This document shows, in pieces, positions 50,336 to 63,500 of a stretch of DNA of 64,000 nt. The notes beneath the pieces were generated by a model. It did not search any database and was not told where the DNA came from. It was given only the letters and a program-made list of their open reading frames with translations. Positions within the stretch are counted from its first letter, which is position 1. Each line of letters opens with the position of its first letter. The stretch is from Adineta ricciae. Taxonomy: Eukaryota; Rotifera; Eurotatoria; Adinetida; Adinetidae. The translations under genes and the position numbers were made by a program. The DNA is taken from positions 186,001 to 250,000 of the forward strand of contig CAJNOJ010000030.1 in the NCBI GenBank assembly GCA_905250025.1. The letters run 5' to 3'.

Positions 50336-52491
50336 TTACGTTGTATGGCGTGCGCTCGAGAACATAACGTCTTTAGTTGATAAATTAAATGAATACATTG
50401 GCCGCGGTACTCTATTCTGTTCACTGAGAGATATCGGTCGTCGGTATTTTGGTTGGATAAGAATGCGCGGCGTTTTCGATGCAGTCAAGTTCGGAGTGCA
50501 CTTTTGTTTAAGGGGACGATCTTGAACATCTTTTCCAGTTCGCAATGGCTGAGATTGCAAATAGGACGGTGTTCGGGCTTGACAATGAATTAACCGGCGA
50601 CGTAACTGTCGAATATCACTCTAATAGACAAAAAGATATTTTTACATAAGAAAATAGAACAAAGGCAATTGCGAATTTACTCGAAATCGATTGTTTGTGA
50701 ATCCGTAAATGATCGGATTGAGTGCAGTATTTGATACTGTGAGAAAATGACAAGCTATATAGAGAAGTTTAATTAATGTCGGATGTGCACAAAATTTCTG
50801 ATGTTTGGTTCCCGTGAAGCAGAGGAGATTCAAACATAACTGGAAAACATTCATCGGCAACCAAAGTATAGCATAGAGTGCCACAACAGCAATCAACATT
50901 TTGATTCCCTAGAAATACAAGGATGTCTTTTGTGTCATATACTTAACATCAGAGACAACAGTTCGTGTTTGAATAATCATCATCTGATTACAGGATATTT
51001 CAGTCGAACGTAAAGCAATAGAGAAGACAGATTCATCACAAGATTTTTCAACGGACACTGTCAGTTCTATTGTGTTGATTCATTTGAATCGATAATGACT
51101 AAAACGTGTCGACCATATTAATCTCACACAGAAAAACAAACAAATCACATAGTTTTTTTCGGGGCTTAAATTTCCGAAATGCCCGGCAGCATTGTGTAGG
51201 AGTGTCATATTAATCTATACGACACTCGTGGTAAATAATTTTCATATGCAACCAATAATTAAGTAAACGAATAACTTGATTATCTTTGCTAGATCTATCA
51301 ATTTCGAAAGTGCACTCATAAGAAGAATATCTGATTGGATTAAATGTGATAGCCGAGGATTTTTTTTTGTTTTAAGATCTCTCATCTATATCTGAATAAG
51401 TGCCTTAAGATTGACTGAAGAAAGGCTTCTCATGAATAATTTGCGCCTATGATCAATTTCATTGGTTGACGAAATAAATTTTCAGGCTTTATCGAGACGA
51501 TGTAATGTTCTCAACTCGTTGGAATGACATTCTACATCGTCTGAAAATATCTCCCTTCAGTTATATATAGAACATGATGTACCTGTTTTAATTTCTTTTT
51601 AAATTGAATTGTTTCATTTGTGAAAAGATTTTTTGTTGCGCCATTATTCAGGTCATAATTAACGTCATTTCGGCGTTGCCATAATATGACAGCGATGCGT
51701 AAATAAACAAAACCAAGTATAAATAACGGGAAGAAATATGTTTGTAGAGAGTTTAATATCGCTCGTTGAACTTCCACCGGTCGAGCGATCTTATTCGGTA
51801 AACATTGTAATGTGTCGATGACTTTATATTCAAGTTTTGCTAAATAATCATTTGATCTCGAAGTGTCGGTGTAATTATCGAGTGATTTCATGTAATCATT
51901 CAATAACGTACGTGAATTAATCCATAAACGTTTTTCCTGTGTCGGAGACGAACGAGCAGGTGACCAGGCTATTGCTAATAAGATGCTTAAAATCCAAATG
52001 GTCAATATTGCAACCAAATTTCGTTTTTTCGGAGAATACATTTTGATCATCGACGGATATTTCACAACGCAATATCGATCGATAGCGATGGTTATTAATG
52101 TTAGTAGAACGCCGGAGACGGAGAAAGTTTTTAAACCATCCAAAACAGTGCATAACGTGCTTGCAAACAGCCATCGTTGGAATATAATTGACGTCATTGT
52201 AAATGGAATACAATACACAGTCATGATTATATTAAATACAGATAAATTTAATAGAAATGGTGTTAATTCAGAACGAGAGCGACGACCGAAGAAAAAGATA
52301 ACAATAGCAATGAAATTGGTACAAAAGGAGAAGATAATCATAATACCATATATTAACAGAATAACAACTTCATATGTATATAGTTCACTGAATGAAAGAT
52401 ATGTTGTAGCATATTGATTATACAGATATTGTAAATGCATTGATGAAGAGATGGTCATGTCCTTTGTTATTATATGTTCATGTGTTGTCAT
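50336..52491 (-). CDS. Rhodopsin-family GPCR, probably a peptide receptor
   Basis: Three exons (52491-51583, 50908-50681, 50620-50336) join in phase to 473 residues. TM1 starts VVILLIYGIMIIFSFCTNF. TM2 reads FLLNLSVFNIIMTVYCIPF. The first extracellular loop has QRWLFASTLC with the bridge cysteine. TM3 ends TIAIDRY. The second extracellular loop is long and contains the partner cysteine (TLQCLPNK). TM6 is YAILWLPMNVFQL and TM7 SNTALNPIIYGFTNNRFR. Together these fit invertebrate neuropeptide receptors. The conserved TM2 aspartate (2.50) appears to be Asn. The tail is basic and Pro/Ser-rich. Ligand unknown. The start ATG is followed by a long extracellular N-terminus with Thr/Ser. The first intron spans about 670 bp. 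Confidence 0.87.
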
Positions 52492-55334
52492 GATTTGTAA
52501 GGAAGAGAGAAAAGAAAGTTCTGATCTAGAATGTCAAATTTTGATCAAAGATAGTTCGATCATTTCGAATACTTCTAGCAAATGTTACAAATAGTCTGCT
52601 TCGATTGACATCAGAATGCAATTCATTCGCACTGGGGTTCCCTTTTTTCTCGTTTGACGCTGTTCCTCTCTCATTTATCTATTTCTTTTTCTTCTCTCTT
52701 TCTTATACTGCTCATTTTCTTTAGAAACACTTAATTCATCTCCACAGAAAATGTCTACCGAATCATGATAGATGATGGCAGATCATTCCTATGTGTGATA
52801 AAGCTCACTGAAGAGTAACTAGTCACTCACTACATAAAAATGATCTGACCATTCGTATGCATGATAGAATCTTTTCATATGCTAAGAAAAAGGACGTTGC
52901 ACAGAATAGAACATCACTTATTTAGTTAGACGAACAAAAATAGCGTGTCTTTTTTTCTGTTTTTCTCTCTCTTTTCCAACTGATAATTGAAGCAATTGTT
53001 TGTGAAGAGAAGAAAAGCATTCAATGCTATCTGTTGACACGCTATTATAAACATTCAAAGAAAATGTTTTTCTCAACATTATCAAATAATAGAAGAAGAG
53101 AAACTTGCCGAAAATTCTTCCTGGAAAAGTAACACTCTCCAGTTCCTGCATCAGAGGACAAATGAATCGCACTGCCACTCAACGATAGTGAATAGAAATT
53201 ACAGGTGCTGTGTTCGTATTCAGTCGTGTATAGGAAATTCATTTGACACCAAATATTTTCTATCTGTTTTTCCCGAGAGAACTCATTTAAAACATTTTCT
53301 CATCTTTATCTACCCACTCAGTATTATCTAGCAATAAAACATGGCAAATGCGCAAGTAGCCTGCTGGAAGTAACACTCTAACAACTAGTATAATTATCTA
53401 TCAGTTCAAATTGTGTGTTTCTTCTTCACATTTCTTATGCACCATTCTCTTTTGTCTGTGACACATGTTCATGCGAAGAATATAAAGAGACATTGATTGA
53501 TAAGCATGGAAAAACTTTGCCTGTTAATCAAAATAGAAGCGCAGTCAAATTATAATTTGTATAATATCCTTAGAGTTTTCTTTTATCAGTAGGCTAAACG
53601 GTTCTAAAAGTTCGAGATTTTATCAAAGTATGCGATGCTTACATCTACTAAAATACTTATCAAACTTATAGTTCAAGTAGAAAAGATGAGAACATAGCAA
53701 GTCTTTGCAATAAGCACTTTGAACACATTTTATTTGTGTTGGAATATACAAAGCCCGTAGGTAGCTATTTAATGCCACTAAACAAGAACATTACCCACTT
53801 GAGTACATTTTCAGGAAAATAGAGACTATTATTTTTAATTATCATATGAGTTTGAGCGAGTTAATTGGACAAAGATGGATTGAATTTGAGCATTTATTGT
53901 CTATGCTCAACAAATTTAATGGTTATGCAACCAATCAAGATCATATTCATTTCTATCGAAGTTTATCAAGTACGTTATACAAATCGTAGGGATGTGATCA
54001 TCCTCGAATATGCTGATTATCAATCTTTAGTATTGTCTCTTGTATCGTCTATCATATTTTAATTATCGCGTGATCAATCATCAAACAACATGACTAGTTG
54101 TGTCAAAAGGATTTCTTGACTTGTACTTTACATGAGTATCTTATCAATCTACGTTCATATCGCATGATACAAAACAAAGCGAGAAACGAAAAAATAATTT
54201 AATTGGACAAAAAATAATTAGTTACTAACTTACATTAGTTGATTAAATTTATTTTTGAGATTAGTAGAATCTTCATGTAGCTCGAAAGGTGCTGAGGAAG
54301 ATAACAGGCAACTAAGAGTTGTTTTTCCTTCCTATATATGCACTAGTGAATATGTAATAATCATCTTCTCAACCTTGAGTTTTAGTGTAATTTAGCTTTC
54401 GAAACAATATGATTGTTCATTTGAATAATTATTGCTTGTCTGAACCAAGCAATATATTTCCTTCTATGAGCAAAACAATTATCATTAGTCGGATCTTATG
54501 CACCTCGAGGTCTTGGGTATGTCTTTCTAAGTTATTTTGATGTATCTAGCGCAAGTCTCAAACAGGATGTATTCTAATTTCAAGCTTCAATGTTCACGAT
54601 ATATAAATATGGAACGCTCGGTTATGATTTCCGTGTAGGATAAGTAAGGCTTCCTGAATCTTTGATAAATATAGATAATAAATAAGTTATGGAATCAAAA
54701 GCGAAATCTACATTTTTATAATTACCTTCTCGTGAAATGGTTTCTGTCATACTAAAATAGTAGCACATAATGTTCTACTGATCGACGCGCATGAGCATAA
54801 TTATGTTTCGACTGCTCATATATGCTTACTATCTCAAATGGCGTAATCTTGTGAAAAAGTAGCGAATACTCATCTTGTCTAATAATCTTTCAACTACTCG
54901 AACTTGTGTATATCATTGAGTGAAAAGAGACCGACTCACAAAAACGATTCTGGTTCATATCGTGATACTAAACATCACATTACACAGCTTTTAGAATTCT
55001 TTTTGATCATATCGCACAGACATTTTTGTTATTTTCATAAACACATGACGGTGGTAGTATGTCATAGAATACTAGTTTTCTCTTTCAAGTCGATCCAAAA
55101 GGTTATTAGAAAGAACTTCAGTTCAATGTCACAAATCAGATGTCACTAAACGTCGCTTCCATTGAATTGTCGCTCGTGTATTCATTACAGAGGATATAAC
55201 TTAGTGTATGATTGCCAATGACCTCAGTATGGTTTCTATTTAAACAAAAAAAAGAAAGGGAAAGAAGTCTAATCGATAATCAGCTTTTATTAATCTTCAC
55301 ACATCTTTATGTCTTTGAATTTGATTGCCTATAG
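52492..55334. other. Longest gene-free stretch of the window
   Basis: About 2.8 kb between the divergent GPCR and ODF2 genes. The sequence is AT-rich with short open frames on both strands, none with recognisable protein features. I find no terminal repeats, transposase or reverse-transcriptase motifs, and no tRNA-like box sequences. It may contain 5' UTR exons, regulatory DNA or a non-coding RNA that cannot be seen by eye. Confidence 0.5.
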
Positions 55335-58300
55335 ATGCAAGCCATTAATCCTGTCGATGTTCATGTGGAAAGCGAACTACGTGAAGGAAAGGTTGTAAAG
55401 AAGACGATGAAAAATTCGACTAATGTGCATCGAACGACACCTCGAATGCGTACACAAGTTGTTAATAAGACGAGGACCAAGAAAACGAATGGCGCATCAA
55501 CATCCTTACCTCTACTTCCGAAACAAGTTGTTACACCAAAACTAGCCTTACCAGTTCGTTCACCGAATTCCTCGCCGAATCGAGGACCATGGTAAGAAAT
55601 CAATCTAATCGGAGTTTTTTCAATACTGAATAGCGTTTTTGAATGTAGGGTTCCACCACCAGGCCGGTCAACTAAAGGGCAAAAGGTTTCTTGGCAGGTA
55701 TGTTAGGGAGGACATGAAAAAAATTGTTTCATTGGTTATCTTAAGAGTCCGGAATGTCGTTTGGAAATCAATCCAGTCATGGAGTTCATCGTCGATGACA
55801 ACGACGGGAATCAATCGGACAAGCGAATTTCATCGAGTCCTTCCCAGTCGACGACTAAAAATGAGAAACTATTGGGAGAAATTCAAAGCTATGAGAAACG
55901 TATTCAAGGTCTTGTCGATGGAATTAGTATGCTCAAAGAACGAGTAATAGACTAAAACATTTATCCGTATCGTAATCTACTCTTTTTAATTAAAATAGAT
56001 TCGTAATCACAGTACTACTGATCAAACAGATCAACTTCGCTCGGATATTGACTCTTCCTTACATGAATTAGAACACCTGCAACAAGATTATACGAAACGA
56101 ATACCTAAACCAACAACGAAACCGTCTCGATCACGATCACTGTCACCAATACGAAATAAATACCGTTCATCCAGCGCTGATGATCAACGAAAAAACCGAA
56201 TTAGAAACGCACGAGTTTCCTTTCTTGATGATCCAATCATTTCAAAGTTTGTTATTAGTCTTCATCTTCTCTGACATATATGTTTCTATGCAATCTTAAT
56301 CATCTAGACGAAGGGCTCGCAGTACAACACCGAAAAGAGGCCCAATTCATTTAAATCCGGATCGAGAACGATTATTAATATCATTAACAGAATCAGAAGC
56401 AGATGTCACACATATTACTCAACAAATATCTTCAGTTAAAGATCTTCTAACAAAACTGAAATTCGTAAGTTACGAACTCAATCCAAATCGATTCTAGCCA
56501 CTTCTATCCATCTGAAATTACTTACTTTTCAGTACCACCGGTATGACGAAACACATTGCACAGTTGAAAGAGTTTATTCTGAACGCGTAAATTCTATCTG
56601 ATGTTTCGTAGGGAAAATATCAGTCATTAAAATAGTAGATGAACGCTATCATTGTTCCGAGTCTAAAAAATCCTTCTAATAGCACTGGAAATCGATCTTA
56701 GTCTCCGAACTCCACGTTGCTAAATTATTCATTCATCAACATTCTTCATCTATCTATTATTATTGTTTTTGATTATCACGTTGAACTTTCCACCCACTCT
56801 GATGATCTGCATTCTTCCGCCAGTAGATTGCATGTTCTATAATCGAGCGTCGAGGCAAGGCGACCCCACGAAAATGACTTTTTTGTAAAAAAAAAAACTT
56901 CGTAGAAGTGACACGATTTCAAACGTGCTCTCAGGGACACTCTAATGATAGTTTACGACGTACAACCAATGAACCTATTGTTTATGTGTGCAAAATGTAT
57001 ACATACCTTTAGGACAACCATCCATTATCGTTTGAAGTTGATCAACTGTGCCAGCATCGGAATGAACTCTTACATTCGATCGAACAATTTGAACGTTCAA
57101 ATAGTAAACTGAAAGAATTCCTTCGACATCAATATCATCTCGAAGCGGAAGATGGAATGATGAACGAACATTATGACACACTGAAATCGCGTGTTCACGA
57201 ATTAGAAAATGAAAATGAGCAAATTCGTCGTCTATTGTTAAACCGCGAGAATGATAATATTGCTCTGCAAAATGAACTAGAGCGTACAAGAACGCACGCC
57301 ATTGGTTTCGACACGATGAAAACATCATTAGAGCATAATCGCGCTCACCTTCAACGAGAATTATACGCACGCGAAGGAGAAATTAATCGACTACGATGTG
57401 CGCTACGAGTAAGTGCAAAAAAGTTATATTTTTCCGCGAATTTGTTTTCTTCTAAATGACACACTAGCATGTTTCCGTTACATTTATTGAGGTTTATCAC
57501 GCGAGAACACGTAGATTAGAGAATTGAATATAACTTTAAAAAGCAAACGCTTTGTATTATTCTCTAAGGATGTCTGATTATAATCGAAATGACTTTTCTC
57601 GACACTTTCGGTGAGAAGATTGCTTCATCGCGCATAGATTCTTTCGGGGGCGGTTTCTTCTCTAAGTACTGACAAAGTCAAATAATTTCACAAGAATCTA
57701 CTTTGATTTCTGAGCGGATTGAAGTTATCAGAAGGATTTTCTACATTTAGCAAATTATCTCTCTCTAGAAATTAGAACATGATCACCTCCGTCGGCCGAG
57801 AAAGCGTTCGCCGACGTACTCAATCCCATCGCGTCCTTCGTCTTCAACTGCTTCGAACGCACACAACGCAATAACGATTGAAAAACTACAAGCTGATCTT
57901 CACAGCCGTGATCATGAAATCGATGCATTGAAAAGAAAGTTCTATGAGAACAAAAATGAACAAACGGATGAGACAAATCCCGAAGTTATCCAACTACGTG
58001 CAAAACTTGAACAAGCAGAACGCTTAGTCGATGAATATCGCGCACAGTTGCATACTGAAACATTGAAAACATCAGCAAATAATAGTAAAAATCATCTGTC
58101 GGAACTTGAATTAGAAAGAACACGTGCTCGTTTACAACGGCGCATCGAAGAACTGGAACCCTTACCTGCACTATTGAAACAAGTCGAACTAAAAAACGAC
58201 AAACTCCAGCAACATATTCAAGATCTGGAAAAGCGTTCTAATGAACGAATAACTCCTTCCAACGATCGACTCATCGGCACTTATTCGTCGTACGAGACTG

Positions 58301-58889
58301 ATACGCAAGCTCTTCAAAGGTAAAATTAAAACAGAAATGGTATTATTTGCAAGCATCTCTTCTAGAAAAATACGAACTTTAGAAGAGCAAAATAACAAAC
58401 TGTCACAAACACTACATGCAAAAGAAGAAGAACTGCGATTAGCGCAAGTAAATGCATCAGTTCTAAACGAATATGACAGATCATCTGTGAGTCTTTTTCT
58501 AGTCTCGTTTGAACTCCAAGCCATACGACTTCACGTCAACTAGTAAACAAAGCGACACATTTCCATCGAAAGTAAATCTATCTTATTTCGCATGCGTTCT
58601 ATTTATAAGGTTTCTCTAGGAAACTCTTTTCCAAAAGAATACTTACGATCTTGAACAACAGATTTCCAAGCTTCATCTCGAATATGCCCAACTGAAACGA
58701 GAGAAAGAAGAACTCGAACGCAACTTCAAAACTCAACTAAGTGAATTGCGTGACAAGCTAGAACGATCAAATAGTTCCACTCGAGCCATGCAAACATATG
58801 TGAATTCGCTTAAAACAACATACACAGCTCTCTTCAGCGATACAGTTCCAACATCTTTCAATCAATATACAACAACAACTTCCACATAG
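55335..58889 (+). CDS. ODF2: Outer dense fibre protein 2 / cenexin
   Basis: ODF2 is a coiled-coil protein of mother-centriole distal and subdistal appendages and sperm tails, needed for cilium formation. The N-terminus is basic and Pro/Ser-rich, with RGPWVPPPGRSTKGQKVSWQ leading to SPECRLEINP, which parallels vertebrate PWMPPGKS and HCLEITP. Coiled coils make up the rest, for example ELENENEQIRRLLLNREN and RARLQRRIEELEPLPALLKQ. The end is diagnostic: LSELRDKLERSNSSTRAMQ, then TYVNSLKTTYTALF. A middle segment has an Arg/Ser-rich linker (SRSRSLSPIRNKYRSSS). About nine introns, one of about 420 bp (56590-57012). An acceptor directly precedes the ATG, so a 5' UTR exon or spliced leader is likely. 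Confidence 0.88.
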
Positions 58890-59193
58890 GAAAACAGAGC
58901 CTCAGAACTAAGTTGTTTACCTCGTTTTGTTACGCATACAAATGGTGTCATGTGTATTTGTGTTTGTATTCAACAGCTAGAATGTAGAATGCTTTTTCGT
59001 TTGGTCTACTAATAACATAGAATAGGTGTTTTTTTTTAATATTGAAATGCTCATCAAAGGGGCTCGAGATTTCTAATCTTGTTTACGCTTTATACATGTG
59101 CATTTGTGTTGAGAATTTCTACAAAATTCTATTAATATAAATGTTATAGAACGAACAGTGACACATCTGTTTTGTTGACATTCTGCGCAAAAC

Positions 59194-59328
59194 ATGTCGT
59201 CTGCCTCCAGACAGACAAGCATCAAAAGAAAACGTCAAAGTTTTAACGAAATTTCAACGCGTTTTTTTGAGAAGTTTTGCCTAACTGGATCTGATTTTGA
59301 CGCCTATCAACAGGTAGACAATCCCTAA
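59194..59328 (+). CDS. Short open frame, possibly an orphan exon
   Basis: An ATG opens a 44-residue frame, MSSASRQTSIKRKRQSFNEI and onwards, basic at the start and ending LTGSDFDAYQQ before a GT that could be a donor. No following exon could be joined with confidence. It may be a small real peptide, the first exon of a gene with unseen continuation, or chance. Confidence 0.2.
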   Translation: MSSASRQTSIKRKRQSFNEISTRFFEKFCLTGSDFDAYQQVDNP

Positions 59329-59560
59329 AACACTTCTGAATGTGCTTTGATCATACTGTTAAACAAAGTGACAAGAAAAATCTACTTTTCAACGGTCCTG
59401 TCATTTGAGAATTTCGATTATAAAATTCAACCTAATAAATAATATAATCATGAGATTTTATTAAGGTTTTCAGAGATTGTAAGCTAGCATGTAATGAAAA
59501 CATATTAAAAGAATGAAAATTATTTACAAAACTTGAAAAAACTGTTCGTATTAAGAAGAA

Positions 59561-59953
59561 TTAATGTTTCTTCTTGTGACATTGTGGTGCAGGATAATAA
59601 TAATAACCCGGATGACCGCCGATAATTCCATCTCGGTTTATGTCAATGTGTGTTGCTTTTTCAATTTTACCAATTAAGCCTATAAATGAAAAATATTCAT
59701 AATTGGAGTGACAGTTTAAAATAAAAACTAGAAATTTACCTCCACTGCGCGATGGTCGATATCCTCCGATGATTCCATCACGATTGAAATCGATATGAGT
59801 CGCTTTTTCAAGCTTAGCAGTCAAGCCAGGTCCGCCAATTCGTCCATCATGATTTAAATCTAAGCCAAGTTTGCGCTCGACTTTGTTTACTAGATAATCT
59901 ATACAAATGTTCAATAACAAAACACTCCGACGTACTCAAAACAACTTACTCAT
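59561..59953 (-). CDS. Small protein with three dockerin-like calcium loops
   Basis: Three exons (59953-59950, 59898-59740, 59679-59561) join in phase to 93 residues. The first coding exon is only four bases (ATGA). The protein has three near-identical units: VERKLGLDLNHDGRIGG, LEKATHIDFNRDGIIGG and IEKATHIDINRDGIIGG. Each loop has the calcium-binding pattern D-x-N-x-D-G-x-I seen in EF-hands and bacterial dockerin repeats, but lacks the acidic residue at loop position 12. The end is Tyr/Pro- and Lys-rich (HPGYYYYPAPQCHKKKH). There is no signal peptide. I do not know a named family with this architecture. It lies convergent to ODF2 and about 630 bp from the DDX11 start. Confidence 0.7.
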
Positions 59954-60579
59954 CGTTAGATATGTTAGAGCGTATGTAATACTTATGTATGTATTGGATT
60001 CCTTTGTCGCGATTATTAATTTGCCTTTCCTTTTATATGCTTAAGACAGCGAGCGAGAGAAAAGAAATGAGTCAGACTGTTCCTTCCCGAAAAGACTTCG
60101 TCGTCATTTGTATATATATGTGTGTATTATGTTTGTGTGGGCAACTGATGAATCATATTAAGAAGAAGAATGAGTAAAACAAATTGATCGCAACGAAATG
60201 ATAATGCCCCTTGATTTGATAATAATCATTAAAAACAAATTGGACAAAGATAATTTCAAATGAGTAACAGACAAACTGGAAAAATTTGCACAGCAATTTG
60301 TCTATTTGATGTATTGAGAATGTTCGAGAATATTTCTTCTCAGTTAAAATTGCAAAGAATATGTTTCGAAGTTCGTTCAATATGTAAAAATCACTTCCGA
60401 TTTTGTTCTTATGTTTTCGAACTTTTCAAGAGATAATTAGTGAATTATACATTGGAATGTCATATACTGGTGCCCTCTAGTCTGACTCAGTAAAAGAAAT
60501 CTATGTCATCGAAGAAGAACGATGAATAGATATATTTTATCGATCGTCTTTTCGTTCGAAACATTCCTTCATCTTCTCG
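59954..60579. promoter_or_regulatory. Divergent intergenic region upstream of DDX11
   Basis: About 630 bp between the small calcium-loop protein and the helicase, which point away from each other. It is AT-rich and no gene is supported. It probably carries both promoters. Confidence 0.4.
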
Positions 60580-63500
60580 ATGACAACCTCAACATCTTCC
60601 AAGTTCGATGACGATGACATCAACGACGAGGAATTACTTGCTGCATGTTGTGATGAAGACAAAAATGATGCCATTCCAAATGAATCAGATTCGAAAAAAC
60701 TTCCAACACGTAGCTCAGTATAAACGAAAGCGTATTCTCTTGATTCATATTCTTTGTTCTCTAGTTGATGTCGCATCATTCGGTTTTCCATTCGAGCCCT
60801 ATCAAATCCAAGTTGATTTTATGCGTACTCTCTATTCAACTATTCAACAATGTAAACATGGCATATTTGAATCACCCACTGGCACAGTATGAATTACTTT
60901 TTCGGAATTCCCGTTGTTATCGACAATTGCTCTCATGTTTGCTAGGGTAAAAGTTTGAGTTTAATATGTGGATCACTGCGATGGCTATTTGATGAGATAC
61001 AATCTTGGAGAGATGAGTACGAAGAATTACTCAAACCGATCGAAACAAAAACTGAATCTAGGTAAAGTAGCACCATTGATTGACGCGAAAGCATCATCAT
61101 GAATTGAATTGTAGTTCTGGTGATTGGTTAAAGCGACGGATGAAGCAAAAAGAAGAAGAATCAGCTAGAGAAAAACGACGTGTAGATGAGTTCTATTTAG
61201 ATAGGAAAGTTTATCTTCCATTGGCATTCATTTAGGATGAATTGAAATTAAAAATCGATTTAGAAGATCAGTATGTTAATGCAGCCAAGAATACATTAAC
61301 TACGAGTATTAAAAAAACGGTATGACTTGCTTTTAATTACCTATTCATGTACATTATAAGTTTCCTTTAGAAACGAGATTTTGATGCAAAATATCGTCAT
61401 TTATTCGATGATGAAGCTCTTCGCAACCCCGAACGCGACTCATCATCGTCGAAAGAACAATTCAAATTTGATAATGCTGATGAACTAAGGCATGGCCAAA
61501 TTTCAAGAAGTGATATTTTTCAAATCAACTTTTTTTCTAGCGATGAAGAACTACTGATCAAAGATTCGAATCAAAAGACTCTATTTGATGAAGCAGATTC
61601 ACCCAGCAAAACCGACATGACAAACACACGCGAGAAGAAAGCACATGTTCTCAAAGTAAACAATCGCAGTTGCTCATTACTAAAGATCAAAGCATTGTTC
61701 TCCTAGATCTTCTTTTGTACTCGAACACATTCTCAAATATCTCAATTCATTGGTGAAATACAAAAAACAAAATACGTTGATCAACTACGTTTAGTAGCAC
61801 TTGGATCACGTCAAGTAAATTCATTTCAATGAACCCTTTCTTATTGCTTTTTCGATTCATAGAATCTATGTATTAATGAATCGGTGCTGAAATTAAAATC
61901 TATTACATTAATCAATGAAAAATGTCTGGACTTGCAAAAACAAAAGAAAGAGAGTAATGATTTGTTATATCCAACAAAAGCAGCAATGTAGATTAATTTC
62001 TTAGAAAAAACAACGGCAGGTAAACGACAAAAGACTGCATGCGGATGTGCATTTTTACAACAAGATCGTGTAGAATGCTTATCAAACGACATTCTCGTAA
62101 GAAAGAAAAGTTAGTTCTTGTCTAATCTATTCTAATTTTTCTTCAGACTGAAGCTCAAGATATTGAAGATGTTGTTAAACTCGGTCGTGAATTGAATTCG
62201 TGTCCGTACTATGCAACACGAGCGGCTATCGCTGCCGCTCATCTTGTCGTTTTACCCTATCAAACATTAATGCATAAGTCCACGCGTGAAGCATGTGGGA
62301 TCGAAATGCGTGGCAATGTTGTTATTATTGATGAAGCTCATAATCTACCGGACGCGATTTGCTCCATGCATTCGAATGAAATAAGTGGAAATCAGGTAGA
62401 GAACACTAAAATAGATACAATTTTCGTACTGAAAATAGATGTTTTAGTTAATTGACTCGTATGGACAATTGTCTCGTTATCATGAAAAGTATAAAGCACG
62501 ACTAACAGCGAAGAATTTGTTATCAATCAAACAGTTACTTGACGTCCAAATGAATCTTCTGAAAACATTATGCGGTAAATAAATCGAACGATTCGAAATA
62601 TTCCGAGATTTGGAGTTTTATTTCAGCCAAAGAAAATCTTCCTTCGATATACGATAGTGACAAATGGAGTAATCTCGTTGTTTCATCGAAACCAACAGGT
62701 AACAAATGAGAATCATCAAATTCATTTTTTTAAAACAAAACATTTGCTGTAGAGACTTCGTCAACATTTGATTTGATTGATTATCTATGCGATGCAGGAA
62801 TTCATGTTAATCTATTCCAACTGATCGATTATATAAAAGCCAATGAATTGACCAAAAAGGTTTGGAGAATACTTGTTTGCTCATCCCTAAAAATGAACTC
62901 TTCCTTTCGTCAGTTACATGGATTCATGTCAAAGTATCCTGTCAACAGGGAGCAAACAGTCGATGGTAAGCAAATCCGTGCTTTGCAAAGTCGAAACTAT
63001 CGTCACGGAAGTCGTTATAGAAAAGAAAACAAATGAAAGTGCACTACAGAAACTGTTGCAGAAAAAGAATGCACAAAAACAAGCAAAGGCAAATACTACG
63101 GAAGAAGAACAGTCAAATAAAGGTGAAGGAAGTATATTTCGAGTATTTGTCGAATTTAAAATACATGTATAGAATCAGTGGAATATCGAGTATCCAATTC
63201 ATTTGCTATCTTTGCACAATTTCTCGAAGCATTGACTAACCCACGCGACGATGGCAAAGTTATTATTATCACCAAAGGTTTACCTCTGATTTTTCTTAGT
63301 TTTGTTGTCATACTATCGTTGTTTAGAAATGCTCGGTCAATGTTCAATAAAATATTTTGCATTGAGAACTTCTTCATTCTTTCATGAGATTGTCAACGAA
63401 GCTCGATCGGTTATTGTTGCTGGTAAGATTCATACGAGTGTATCGACAAATATTCACTTCTTTTCTAGGTGGAACAATGCGACCAGTAATTAATGAAAAC

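Noticed and set aside
50262..50525. Plus-strand open frame of 87 residues
   Set aside because: It is antisense to the last exon of the rhodopsin-type GPCR and has no features of its own.
59561..59953. Bacterial contamination explaining the dockerin-like protein
   Set aside because: The gene has GT-AG introns in phase and composition like its neighbours, so it is part of the host genome.
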